Of a stretch of 14,869 nucleotides of DNA, positions 6,537 through 13,957 are shown in pieces; the first letter of the stretch is position 1, and each line of letters opens with the position of its first letter. The translations under genes were made by a program, and so were the position numbers. Below the pieces are notes generated by a model that worked only from the letters and a program-made list of their open reading frames with translations, was not told the DNA's origin and searched no databases. Source of the stretch: an uncultured Spartobacteria bacterium (GTDB lineage Bacteria > Verrucomicrobiota > Verrucomicrobiia > Chthoniobacterales > Terrimicrobiaceae); assembly GCA_937960895.1 (NCBI GenBank), contig CALCJD010000057.1:1-14869 (forward strand), written 5' to 3'.

Positions 6537-8350
6537 GGTCGTGTCGGTTCCTCCGGGGCGGCGGGGGCCGGGTTGCCGAAGCGGAGGGGAGCCTCGCCCC
6601 GGAACCATTCCTGGTAAGGGGGGGCGCGGAAATAAACCACGCAATCCCCCTGGGCGTCACGCAGGCGAAAATCCCGCTTGAAGTAAAGGCCCCGCAGCGC
6701 GGCCTCGATGCGGGCCTCGTCCTTCTTCTCGGCGACGACAAAATCGCCGGGATTGTCCGGAGAGGGCGTGTCAGCGGCCTTGTAATATCCGATCTGCGTG
6801 AAATCCCCGAAGATCCAGGGAAGCGGATAGTAGCTGTCGAGGTGGATCTGTCCCCTGACGTGATAAAACCGCGGATCCCGCCTCGCCATGCCGACGACGG
6901 GATCGGTCAGAATGCGGGAATCCCGGAAGGTTTGGACATACACATACGGTTCCCTGGGATCATCAAACCGGAAGAAGTTCACCCGCACGGACGGAATGAG
7001 GCTGGCCAGGATGACAAACAGGCCGAGCCCGACGGGCACGATGCCGAATTCCGGCCGTCGCACGAGGCGGGAGCCTTCTTCAACCAGAGCGCCGAACAGC
7101 AGGAAAAACGGCCAGATGATGGAAAGCAGGCACCACGGGGTTTTGTAGGGAATGAGCGAAAAGGCCAGCAGGACGCCGCCGGCATAGATGGCCAGGTAGC
7201 GCAGCCGCGCATCCGACGGGCCGACGTGGCGCAGGCAGGCGAGCAGACCGAGCAGGGCCGGCCATTCGTAGAGCCAGAGCAGCCGGATCCAGTAGTAATT
7301 GAGGCGGGTGCCGAAAAGGTCGTAGGACGTTTTTTCGTGTCCGGCCGCCTCCACGCCGGTGTGGAACCAGGCGAGAAAAGTGTCGTGAACGCCCCGCAGG
7401 GTCGGCCACGCGAGGAAGTTTCCGGAGTAAAAAAAGACGAGGACAACGAGGGAGATTCCCAGCGTTTCCGCGCGGCTGCGCAGTGTCCACGCGGCCGCGG
7501 GGGTGCCCGGTTGGGGAATGTGGGGGAAGCCGCGGACCCAAAAGACCGCGAGCAGGGCGGTGGCCGTGCCCACCCCGGCAAACCACGGGACCGAAGGCAG
7601 GACGAGACCCTTTTGCGCGAGCCGGGAGAGGATTTCCGCAAAAAGCCGCGGATGCGGTTCGGGCATGAGGAGACCGATGGCGAAGAAGAGGAAAAGCAGG
7701 GCCGCCAGGGGCGTGACGGTGCCGGCGAGAAGATTGCGGTAGGGCAGGACGGGATCCCCTGCGGACGGCACGACCTTTTGCCACACCCCCAGCACCAGCG
7801 CCGCGAGGAGAAAGCTCACCGTGTGGATGATGTAGGTCTCCTTGACGAGCATCATGCCCACCGCCGCAAAGACCGCGGTCAGATAAAACCGGCGTCCGCC
7901 CTTCTGCCAGATCCCGAGGATGCCCCAACAGCACAGGATCTGAAACAGCATCATCCATGATTCGTGGATGGAATACCGGCCGTAGAAAACGCAGGCGGGG
8001 GAAACCGCCATGGCCAGGGCGGCGAGACGGGCGGTGACCGGACCGAAAAATTCGCGGAAGCGCAGCATGGCCCAGACCGCCAGCAGGCTCGGAATGACGG
8101 CCGAAGCCCTCAGCGCCCACAGGTTGCGGCCGAAGAGGGTTTGAAAAAGGAAGACCGAATAAAAATGGAGCGGTCCGTGGTAGTTCTCCGGATCGTAACG
8201 AAAAAATCCCTGCCGGGTCATCTGATCGGCAAACCACCCGTTGACCCCCTCGTCGAAGTGGGCCGGTTTGATGTCGAGGAAGAGCACCCGAAGGACCGCA
8301 GCCAGCAGGAGGATGCCGGCTTCGATCCAAGGCAGTTTCCGCGCGTTCAC
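6533..8350 (-). CDS. TIGR03663/Agl23-like membrane glycosyltransferase (GT39-like)
   Basis: A multi-membrane protein of 605 aa from a GTG start. The N-terminus is a short basic segment, then a helix at about 9-26, then HFDEG at 31-35 and the stretch to NYHGPLHFY at 57-64. This closely fits TIGR03663, the family of haloarchaeal Agl23 and bacterial relatives, which resembles the PMT/GT39 and ArnT group. D33/E34 match the acidic loop motif of GT-C enzymes, which take sugars from polyprenyl phosphates on the outer membrane face. FYGRYSIHESWM (122-133) is also family-typical. About ten helices follow, then a C-terminal soluble region of about 130 aa. The frame is open to an ATG at 8533, but that start would overlap the divergent GT2 start and add a basic, low-complexity leader. 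The GTG at 8350 puts the first helix where the family has it. No Shine-Dalgarno is evident. Confidence 0.82.
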   Translation of the reverse strand: MNARKLPWIEAGILLLAAVLRVLFLDIKPAHFDEGVNGWFADQMTRQGFFRYDPENYHGPLHFYSVFLFQTLFGRNLWALRASAVIPSLLAVWAMLRFREFFGPVTARLAALAMAVSPACVFYGRYSIHESWMMLFQILCCWGILGIWQKGGRRFYLTAVFAAVGMMLVKETYIIHTVSFLLAALVLGVWQKVVPSAGDPVLPYRNLLAGTVTPLAALLFLFFAIGLLMPEPHPRLFAEILSRLAQKGLVLPSVPWFAGVGTATALLAVFWVRGFPHIPQPGTPAAAWTLRSRAETLGISLVVLVFFYSGNFLAWPTLRGVHDTFLAWFHTGVEAAGHEKTSYDLFGTRLNYYWIRLLWLYEWPALLGLLACLRHVGPSDARLRYLAIYAGGVLLAFSLIPYKTPWCLLSIIWPFFLLFGALVEEGSRLVRRPEFGIVPVGLGLFVILASLIPSVRVNFFRFDDPREPYVYVQTFRDSRILTDPVVGMARRDPRFYHVRGQIHLDSYYPLPWIFGDFTQIGYYKAADTPSPDNPGDFVVAEKKDEARIEAALRGLYFKRDFRLRDAQGDCVVYFRAPPYQEWFRGEAPLRFGNPAPAAPEEPTRP

Positions 8351-8487
8351 GCGGATTGGATAGTGGCCGAACGGACGGAGCGCAAGCCGGGGAAGCGGAG
8401 ACCGGGTGCGGCGCCGGCCGGCTTTTTTCGGATTTGGCGCGTTTTCCGCTACAGCAACCGGGGAGTTTTCGGCATAGTGCAACCAAA
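8351..8487. other. divergent intergenic region between the Agl23-like and GT2 genes
   Basis: This 137-bp gap should contain promoters for both directions. It includes a GC-rich palindromic run (GCCGGCCGGC) followed by TTTTTT near 8413-8428, and a CATAGT hexamer at 8473-8478 that fits four of six bases of a -10 element for the + strand. I cannot find a well-spaced -35 partner, and no Shine-Dalgarno precedes the GT2 ATG. If the membrane gene actually begins upstream of 8350, part of this stretch is coding. Confidence 0.4.
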
Positions 8488-9246
8488 ATGCCGTCCCTTT
8501 CTCTCGTGATTCCCTGCCGTAACGAATCGGCACGCCTTCCCGCGACTCTGCGAGCCGTTCGGGCCTGGCTGGACGCGGAGCCGCGGGATGTGGAGGTGTT
8601 GATCGTGGTGGAGCAAAGCACCGACGACACCGCCGAAATCGCCCGCCGGCAGGAGGCGGAGGATTCCCGGTTTCGCGCCATCTGCAATCCGGTGGCCCGC
8701 GGCAAGGGATTTGCCGTGAAGACCGGCATGCTGGCGGCCCGGGGGGACATCGTGTTTTTCATGGACGCCGACCTGAGCGTGCCGCTGCGTTTTGTGGACG
8801 CCTTTCTGCCGTATTTCGCCGACGCGGATGTGGTTTTTGGCAGCCGGCAGCATCCCGAGACGGTCATTCCCGTCAGCCAGCCGTTTCTCCGCGTGTTTTA
8901 CGGCCGCGTGTTCAACCTGGCGCTGCGCCTTTGCGGGGTCACGTCGTTCAAAGACACCCAGTGCGGCTTCAAGGCCTTCCGGCGCGAGGCCGCGCAGGAG
9001 GTGTTTTCGCGGCTGACGCTGGACGGTTTCGGTTTCGACGTCGAGGCCATGGCCCTGGCCGAAGCCCTGCGCCTGCGCATCGTCGAACGGCCCGTCGAAT
9101 GGAGTGACGCGCCGGGGACCAAGGTCCGGGCCTTGCGGGACGGCACCAGTGCCTTTGTCGAGGCCGTTCTCGCCGCCCGCCGCGCCCAGCGTGCCGTGAA
9201 GGCGCAGTCCGGCGTTTTCGAACTTCAATCTCCCAATTCTCCATGA
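8488..9246 (+). CDS. family 2 glycosyltransferase, dolichyl-phosphate glucosyltransferase (ALG5/DPM1)-like
   Basis: A 252-aa GT-A fold enzyme predicted to transfer a sugar from a nucleotide donor to a polyprenyl phosphate on the cytosolic face. Seen: LVIPCRNESARL at 6-17; ARGKGFAVKTGM at 70-81; the metal-binding DADLSVP at 93-99; DTQCGFKAFRR at 156-166; and GFGFDVEAMAL at 180-190. DTQCGFK and F.FDVE are hallmarks of the ALG5/DPM1 branch. There is no membrane helix at either end, so it is soluble or peripheral. The frame is open further upstream, but the ATG at 8488 places the first beta strand at residue 4. It is divergent from two membrane glycosyltransferases that could use its product, and its stop overlaps the pdxJ start (ATGA). 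Glucose versus mannose specificity cannot be read from sequence. Confidence 0.88.
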   Translation: MPSLSLVIPCRNESARLPATLRAVRAWLDAEPRDVEVLIVVEQSTDDTAEIARRQEAEDSRFRAICNPVARGKGFAVKTGMLAARGDIVFFMDADLSVPLRFVDAFLPYFADADVVFGSRQHPETVIPVSQPFLRVFYGRVFNLALRLCGVTSFKDTQCGFKAFRREAAQEVFSRLTLDGFGFDVEAMALAEALRLRIVERPVEWSDAPGTKVRALRDGTSAFVEAVLAARRAQRAVKAQSGVFELQSPNSP

Positions 9247-9992
9247 GCTCCTCTCTCCATCTTGGTGTGAACATCGACCACGTCGCCACCCTTCGGCAGG
9301 CGCGGTATCGCGAAACCCCGGATTCCTTCAACGCCGAACCCGATCCCGTGGCGGCGGCCCTCGTGGCCGAGCGCGCCGGGGCGTCGGGCATCACCGCCCA
9401 CCTGCGGCAGGACCGGCGTCATATCCAGGATCGCGACATCTTCGAACTCCGCGAAAAGGTGACGACCAAGCTGAACCTGGAAATGGGCAACTCGCCGGAG
9501 ATCGTGAAAATCGCCCTCGACGTCGTGCCGCACGATGTCTGCCTCGTGCCGGAAAACCGCCGTGAGGTGACCACGGAGGGCGGCCTGGACTGCGCCTCGC
9601 AGCGTGCCCGGACCCAGCTCCGTCCCACCATCGACCGGCTCAGGGAAAAGGGCATTGTGGTCAGCCTGTTCATCGACCCGGAGGAGCCCCAGATCGCCGC
9701 AGCGGCGGAACTCGGCGCGGATTTTGTCGAGCTGCACACGGGCGCCTTTGCGAACAGTCTCGGCGAGGAACGCGAGACGGAGTTGCAGCGGCTCATTGCG
9801 GGCGCCGAGCTGGCGCATTCGGCCGGACTGCGGGTGAACGCCGGCCACGGCATCAATTACGAAAACATCCGTGAGGTTCTGCGGATTCCCCACCTCGTGG
9901 AGTTGAACATCGGCCACTCGATCATCTCGCGCGCCATTTTCACCGGACTCGACAGCGCCGTGCGGGAAATGCTCCGGCTGATGGGCCGATGA
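9243..9992 (+). CDS. pdxJ: pyridoxine 5'-phosphate synthase
   Basis: PdxJ condenses 3-amino-2-oxopropyl phosphate with 1-deoxyxylulose 5-phosphate to give pyridoxine 5'-phosphate, the last ring-closing step of the DXP-dependent vitamin B6 pathway. It is 249 aa, the normal length. Seen: LGVNIDHVATLRQAR at 7-21; GITAHLRQDRRHIQDRDI at 49-66, with its histidine and arginines; VPENRREVTTEGG at 102-114; ELHTGAFA at 163-170; NAGHGINYEN at 199-208; and the C-terminal phosphate-binding ELNIGHSIISRAIF at 220-233. The ATG overlaps the GT2 stop by 4 bp, so it is likely co-translated with an unrelated glycosyltransferase. The bioF-like PLP-dependent enzyme follows 49 bp later. The presence of PdxJ implies the DXP-dependent B6 route. 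Confidence 0.97.
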   Translation: MSSSLHLGVNIDHVATLRQARYRETPDSFNAEPDPVAAALVAERAGASGITAHLRQDRRHIQDRDIFELREKVTTKLNLEMGNSPEIVKIALDVVPHDVCLVPENRREVTTEGGLDCASQRARTQLRPTIDRLREKGIVVSLFIDPEEPQIAAAAELGADFVELHTGAFANSLGEERETELQRLIAGAELAHSAGLRVNAGHGINYENIREVLRIPHLVELNIGHSIISRAIFTGLDSAVREMLRLMGR

Positions 9993-9996
9993 GGGA

Positions 9997-10036
9997 GGGA
10001 CGGCGAAAGGGACGCCGTTCCACGGTTCCGGAACGG
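9997..10036 (+). promoter_or_regulatory. two mutually exclusive hairpins in the pdxJ-bioF gap
   Basis: Hairpin A pairs GGGACGGCG (9997-10005) with CGCCGTTCC (10013-10021): nine pairs, one of them G-U, with a 7-base loop. Hairpin B pairs CCGTTCC (10015-10021) with GGAACGG (10030-10036): seven pairs, 8-base loop. They share 10015-10021, so only one can form at a time. A local palindrome, GTTCCGGAAC, lies at 10025-10034. Hairpin B ends five bases before the first bioF ATG, in the place of the ribosome-binding region. There is no T-tract. The geometry resembles a translational attenuator, but chance in GC-rich DNA is possible. Confidence 0.3.
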
Positions 10037-10041
10037 GCGGA

Positions 10042-11265
10042 ATGAATTTCCGGAAGGCCATGGATTTTGCGCAATTTCTTTCCGTCGAACTGAAGAAAAT
10101 CGAGGAGGCGGGCCTGCGGCGTCATCTCCGCCGGCTGGAATCGCCGCAGGGACCGGAAGTGGTCTGTGACGGAGTCCGGCTCGTCAATTTTTCCTCCAAT
10201 GATTACCTGGGCCTCGCCGGGCACCCCCGCCTGCGCGCGGAGGCGCTCCGGGTGTTGGAAGCGGTGGGAACCGGCGCCGGGGCGTCGCGGCTGATCTGCG
10301 GCAACCATGACGAGCACGAGCGCCTGGAAGAGGCGCTGGCGCGCTTCAAGCGGGCGGAGGCGGCGCTCAGTTTTTCCACCGGTTATGCGGCGGCGGTGGG
10401 GGTCATTCCAACGATCGTCGGAACCGGGGACGTGGTCATTCTGGACAAACTGTCCCACGCCAGCCTGGTGGACGGCGCCCGGTTGAGCGGCGCCACCCTG
10501 CGGGTTTTTCCCCACAACAACCTGGACAAGCTGGCGGATCATTTGCGCTGGGCGCGCGACAAACACGCGTCCGCCCGCATTCTGGTGGTGGTTGAGTCGG
10601 TGTACAGCATGGACGGGGACGTGGCGCCGCTGCGGGAGATTGTTGATCTCAAGGACCGTCACGGGGCCTGGCTCATGGTGGACGAGGCCCACGGTGTGGG
10701 CGTGCTGGGTCCGTCCGGGCGCGGACTCGCCGAGTCGCTCGGCGTGGCGGACCGGATCGAAATCCAGATGGGCACCCTGGGCAAGGCCCTGGGGTCCTCC
10801 GGGGCCTACGTGTGCGGCCGCGGCGTGCTGCGGGATTATCTGATCAATCGCGCGCGCAGTTTCATTTTTTCCACGGCCCCGTCGCCGGCCACGGCCGCCG
10901 CGTCGCGGGCGGCGGTGGAAATTCTCGATTCCCCGGAGGGTGCGGCGCTTATGGGGCGCCTTTGGGAAAACATCCGCACGCTGGCGGAGGATCTGCCCGG
11001 TTCTCCGCCGCAGAGCGCCATCCGGCCGGTGGTGATCGGCGGCGAACAGGAGGCGGTGGCGGTTTCGCTGCAACTGCGCGAGGCCGGATTTCTGGTGCCG
11101 GCCATCCGGTATCCCACGGTGGCCCGGGGATCGGCGCGGCTGCGCATCGCCCTTTCCGCGGTTCACGAGCGCCGGCACATCCGGCGGCTTGCGGAGATTT
11201 TGCGGGAGGTTCAGGGAGCACCGGGCACGCTCACCGGAACCGAAGGCACGCCGCCGGCCGGCTGA
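10042..11265 (+). CDS. bioF: 8-amino-7-oxononanoate synthase-like PLP enzyme (alpha-oxoamine synthase)
   Basis: A 407-aa fold-type I aminotransferase-like enzyme. BioF joins pimeloyl-ACP/CoA and alanine in biotin synthesis. Seen: NFSSNDYLGLAGHP at 49-62; GTGAGASRLICGNH at 76-89; LSFSTGYAA at 109-117; DKLSHASLVDGARLSGA at 135-151; VVESVYSMDGD at 183-193; DEAHGVGVLGPSGRG at 214-228; the PLP lysine K248 in GTLGKALGSSGA; and AIRYPTVARGSARLRIALSA at 354-373. The last motif favours BioF over 2-amino-3-ketobutyrate ligase (Kbl) or other alpha-oxoamine synthases, but specificity is not certain and no other biotin gene is in the window. The start could be 10042 or the ATG at 10060; neither has a well-spaced Shine-Dalgarno. 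The last 55 bp overlap the convergent secreted-protein gene, giving a Gly/Thr/Pro tail beyond the usual family end near residue 390. Confidence 0.8.
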   Translation: MNFRKAMDFAQFLSVELKKIEEAGLRRHLRRLESPQGPEVVCDGVRLVNFSSNDYLGLAGHPRLRAEALRVLEAVGTGAGASRLICGNHDEHERLEEALARFKRAEAALSFSTGYAAAVGVIPTIVGTGDVVILDKLSHASLVDGARLSGATLRVFPHNNLDKLADHLRWARDKHASARILVVVESVYSMDGDVAPLREIVDLKDRHGAWLMVDEAHGVGVLGPSGRGLAESLGVADRIEIQMGTLGKALGSSGAYVCGRGVLRDYLINRARSFIFSTAPSPATAAASRAAVEILDSPEGAALMGRLWENIRTLAEDLPGSPPQSAIRPVVIGGEQEAVAVSLQLREAGFLVPAIRYPTVARGSARLRIALSAVHERRHIRRLAEILREVQGAPGTLTGTEGTPPAG

Positions 11266-11900
11266 AGCACCGAGGTGCCCGCGGAAATCACCGGATCAAC
11301 CAGTCCGCTGCCCACTCCGGAATAGGGGAGGGAGTTTGCGCTCGGACCGGAAAAGAGCCGCACCGGTCTGGTGTCGTCGGAGGATTTTTTTCCGTCCGTT
11401 GCCTCCTTGCCGGAAGCCGACGTCCCGGCCGCCTGGAGCCGGTTGCCGAGGGTGGCCTCGTAGGCCGTGATCACCGGCTGGAAGACGGCGATTTCGGAGA
11501 GCTGGATTTCGATGGACGAATTGTCGGTGGCCGCCTTGTTCCGAGAACCGCCTTCCTTTTCGTTGGCCTCCTTCTGCTTTTCAAGCGCGTCCTGGCGTTC
11601 TGACCAGAGCCGGCCGTCCCGGGAACGGTCCTTCCCGGCGATGAATTTCTTGAAATCCTTTTCCCCCAGCAACGCGAGCGGAACATTGAAGATCCCGGAC
11701 TCGTTGGAAATCTTCAGCGTGTAGTCGTCGGTGAGCGTGACGATGCCAAACAGGGTCGTGCCGTCCAGCTTGGTGACTTTTTGCGTTTTTTTGGACGGGG
11801 AGGGGGCGTCCGGGGGTTCGGGGTTTTCCGCGGTCTGCGCGACTGCCAGACCAACGGCACACGCGCAGGTGGCGATCAGGAACCGGAAGGGGCTTTTCAT
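11211..11900 (-). CDS. small secreted protein with an SLA1-like beta segment
   Basis: A 229-aa protein of unknown function. An N-terminal signal peptide is clear: K2 and R6, a hydrophobic core at 7-20, and AVA-Q as a likely signal-peptidase site after residue 21. A Pro/Ser/Lys linker follows. At 41-86 a beta-rich segment (KLDGTTLFGIVTLTDDYTLK, then NVPLALLGEKDFKKF) resembles the SHD1/SLA1-homology segments common in planctomycete and verrucomicrobial secreted proteins; this is a resemblance only. Residues 92-125 are charged and probably coiled-coil or helical. The rest is low-complexity, with Ser, Gly, Pro and Val. The ATG at 11900 is chosen because it starts the signal peptide directly; an in-frame ATG at 11927 would bury it. 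The gene lies 58 bp after the CbiX-like stop on the same strand and overlaps the 3' end of bioF by 55 bp. Confidence 0.7.
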   Translation of the reverse strand: MKSPFRFLIATCACAVGLAVAQTAENPEPPDAPSPSKKTQKVTKLDGTTLFGIVTLTDDYTLKISNESGIFNVPLALLGEKDFKKFIAGKDRSRDGRLWSERQDALEKQKEANEKEGGSRNKAATDNSSIEIQLSEIAVFQPVITAYEATLGNRLQAAGTSASGKEATDGKKSSDDTRPVRLFSGPSANSLPYSGVGSGLVDPVISAGTSVLQPAGGVPSVPVSVPGAP

Positions 11901-11916
11901 GGCAGTCGTCTGGCGG

Positions 11917-11933
11917 GGGAAGCTCATCTTCCC
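11917..11933 (-). terminator. 6-bp hairpin between the CbiX-like and secreted-protein genes
   Basis: GGGAAG (11917-11922) and CTTCCC (11928-11933) form a perfect 6-bp stem with a 5-base loop, flanked by further imperfect GC pairing. It lies in the 58-bp gap between two genes on the - strand. Without a T-run it is not a standard terminator. It may only reduce readthrough or shape the leader of the secreted-protein mRNA. Confidence 0.25.
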
Positions 11934-11958
11934 GCGAAATGGGACCGGGCGCAACAGT

Positions 11959-12759
11959 TTACTTGGCGGCAAAAGCGGCGGCCTGGTCGATGATCACATC
12001 CGCCACCCCGGGATCGGTGCCGATGGCTTCGGCGTAATAAAGCCGGCGTCCCCGCAGGGCATGGGGATTGCCGCGAAAAACCTCCGCCGGACCCGACCCT
12101 CCGCCGGACGGCGAAGCGATGCCCAGCAGGGCCGGGATGTCTTCGTAACTGTGCAGACCGTTGGCGATGAAAAAAGGCACCACCACGACGTTGGGCTGGG
12201 AGGAAATTTTGTCCCAGTCCCCGATCCGGGGCGGCTCCTCGATGTAGGCGGCCACCACCTCCGCGTATTCCCCGCCGGCGGCAATGCGGGCCGCCTGGTC
12301 GCGGGCCGCCGCGGCGGAGTTGGCATCCCGTTCGGTGCCATGACCCACGATGAACAGGCTGGTTTGGGAGGGAGGGGCCTCCGGTGCCGTCTCCCGGGCC
12401 CGGCGGAGAAGCAGGTCGGTCATGCCCGGATGACTCCCCACGGGGGCGCAATAGTTCACTGTCCGGCTTCCCCGGCGGGTGACCGGTCCGGTCAATCCCA
12501 TTTCGCGCGGAATGACCGTGCGCGTGAAATACCCCTCGCTGATGAAATTTGGCACCACATACACCTCCTCGCTTTCGATCTGGTCGAGGATGTCGCGCAG
12601 GGACGGCTCCTCCTTCCAGAAACAGGCGTGCACCTCGCGGAAAAGACCCCGCGCGCGGATCGTGCGGGCGTGTTCGCGGGTGGGCGCGCTCGAGTCGGAG
12701 TTCCGCGTCGAGCCGTGGCCCACGATGACCAGGGCCGAACGGGAAAAGTCGCGCATCAT
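11959..12759 (-). CDS. two-domain CbiX/SirB-like sirohydrochlorin chelatase family protein
   Basis: A 266-aa protein with two tandem class II chelatase (CbiX) domains, about 7-125 and 134-265. CbiX/SirB/CfbA enzymes insert Co, Fe or Ni into sirohydrochlorin-type tetrapyrroles. Domain 1 has VGHGSTRNSDSS (H15), FWKEEPSL (48-55) and VVPNFISEGYFT (68-79). Domain 2 has VGHGTERDANSA (H140), YIEEPPRI (172-179) and VVPFFIANGLHSYEDIP (193-209, H203). Aligning the halves puts F78 opposite H203, so domain 1 appears to lack the second metal-site histidine while domain 2 keeps both. The start codon ATG at 12759 overlaps the stop of the glycosyltransferase gene (ATGA); a second ATG at 12756 is possible. 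No siroheme or cobalamin gene is nearby, so the metal, the substrate and even chelatase activity are uncertain. Confidence 0.85.
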   Translation of the reverse strand: MMRDFSRSALVIVGHGSTRNSDSSAPTREHARTIRARGLFREVHACFWKEEPSLRDILDQIESEEVYVVPNFISEGYFTRTVIPREMGLTGPVTRRGSRTVNYCAPVGSHPGMTDLLLRRARETAPEAPPSQTSLFIVGHGTERDANSAAAARDQAARIAAGGEYAEVVAAYIEEPPRIGDWDKISSQPNVVVVPFFIANGLHSYEDIPALLGIASPSGGGSGPAEVFRGNPHALRGRRLYYAEAIGTDPGVADVIIDQAAAFAAK

Positions 12760-13913
12760 TCCAGAAGTTCGGCGCAGACCCGGGCCGCGTCGAAGTGTTT
12801 TTCGGCATACGCGCGGGCGGCGCGGGAGTGGCGCTCGTAATTGCGGGACACTTCCTCGATTCCCGCCACCGCCTCCTCCATGGTGCGAAAGGCCAGGACG
12901 CCTTCGCCACTCGGCAGATGGTCGCTCCAGCCGGTGTCCTGTACCACCACCGGCTTGCCGGCCGCGAGGTAACAGGCGCTGCGGCAGCTGAACCAGCCGC
13001 TCAGCGACTTCACGTAGCCGTTTTTGGCGATGCTCCACTCCGCTTTGCTGGCGGTCAAAAAGTCGTGGTAGCTCGCGTAGTCGGGAAGATATTCGTCCGG
13101 CTCGATGATTTTCCATCCGAGCGATTCCAGGCGTTCCGTGGGACGGTTTTTTCCCGGTCCCTGGCCCATCGCCAGGACAAAGCGCTCGGAGGTGCGGGAG
13201 GGCAGGTCCAGAAAGCGCAAAAATTCGATGTCCTTCTGGCCGTAGGTCTCGCCCTCGAATTCCTCCGGCTTGTAACTGGCCCAGTTCATGACCGTGGTCC
13301 ACGCCCCTTCCGCCACCGAACCGGGTTTGGGGGAGGACGCCGGTTTCCAAAGGTCCAGGGCGATGGGCTGGACGGTGGGGCGCCAGTGAAGACCCGCCGT
13401 GGGCACCCTGCAGCCCGGCCGGCCGATGTTCAGTCCAAAACTGTAGTGCCGGTCGTGCGCCAGCACCCGTTCGAGATATTCCGGACGGGACGCATTCAGC
13501 TTTGTCTGGGTGAACATCGGGTCGCCGTCGAGAAACAGCTTGGTTTTGACCGCCGCGGTGATGGGACGCAGCCAGCAGGCGCCGGAGACGTTCACCAGAA
13601 CGTCGGCGGAAGCCAGGATCTTCTCCGCCTCCGCCTCGCCGGACACCCCGTGGTAGGCCCCGTCGGCTTCGTTGCGGTAAATCCACCGGTCCCCCAGGTC
13701 GAAGTCCCGCATGATGCGGTCCAGGTACGCCACATTGTGTGAGCAGTCCGCGGTGAGCGTCTGTTGCACGGGATCGTAGGCCCAGTTCGCGGAATCCTCC
13801 AAATACCAGACGTCATGCCCCAGGGCCCGGAAGCCCAGGACATACTGGATGTAATCCCACGTGACGCCCCCGAAGGCGTATTGGGCAATCAAACCGGTGA
13901 CGACAATGCGCAT
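12756..13913 (-). CDS. CgeB-like soluble glycosyltransferase (GT-B fold)
   Basis: A 385-aa cytosolic protein. The N-terminus, MRIVVTGLIAQYAFGGVTWD, begins a Rossmann-like domain with a glycine turn. The linker region has FLDGDPMFTQ at 127-136. The C-terminal domain has KNGYVKSLSGWFSCRSACYL (297-316) and AAGKPVVVQDTGW (317-329), followed by F342 and EEAVAGIEEV at 346-355. This matches the donor-binding half of GT4/CgeB-type glycosyltransferases (PF13524-like). Acceptor and sugar are unknown. I chose the ATG at 13913 because it starts the first beta strand directly; the open frame continues to 13970 through a low-complexity stretch. The promoter should lie in the 255-bp divergent region shared with the sigma gene. 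The stop overlaps the CbiX-like start, implying translational coupling with an apparently unrelated enzyme. Confidence 0.75.
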   Translation of the reverse strand: MRIVVTGLIAQYAFGGVTWDYIQYVLGFRALGHDVWYLEDSANWAYDPVQQTLTADCSHNVAYLDRIMRDFDLGDRWIYRNEADGAYHGVSGEAEAEKILASADVLVNVSGACWLRPITAAVKTKLFLDGDPMFTQTKLNASRPEYLERVLAHDRHYSFGLNIGRPGCRVPTAGLHWRPTVQPIALDLWKPASSPKPGSVAEGAWTTVMNWASYKPEEFEGETYGQKDIEFLRFLDLPSRTSERFVLAMGQGPGKNRPTERLESLGWKIIEPDEYLPDYASYHDFLTASKAEWSIAKNGYVKSLSGWFSCRSACYLAAGKPVVVQDTGWSDHLPSGEGVLAFRTMEEAVAGIEEVSRNYERHSRAARAYAEKHFDAARVCAELLE

Positions 13914-13957
13914 ACCCGCGGAGGTTGCCCCGGGCGCCCCGGCGGAACAAGAGCGAG

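Noticed and set aside
8413..8428. GC palindrome followed by TTTTTT as an intrinsic terminator
   Set aside because: The palindrome has no loop, and no + strand gene ends upstream. The T-run is on the wrong strand for the - strand genes.
8351..8533. N-terminal extension of the Agl23-like protein to the ATG at 8533
   Set aside because: It would overlap the start of the divergent GT2 gene and add about 60 basic, low-complexity residues before the first membrane helix. The GTG at 8350 fits the family better.
7080..8867. Long open frame on the - strand (595 codons)
   Set aside because: It overlaps the Agl23-like gene in another frame and the GT2 gene antisense. The protein is Arg/Pro-rich, with no membrane helices or motifs.
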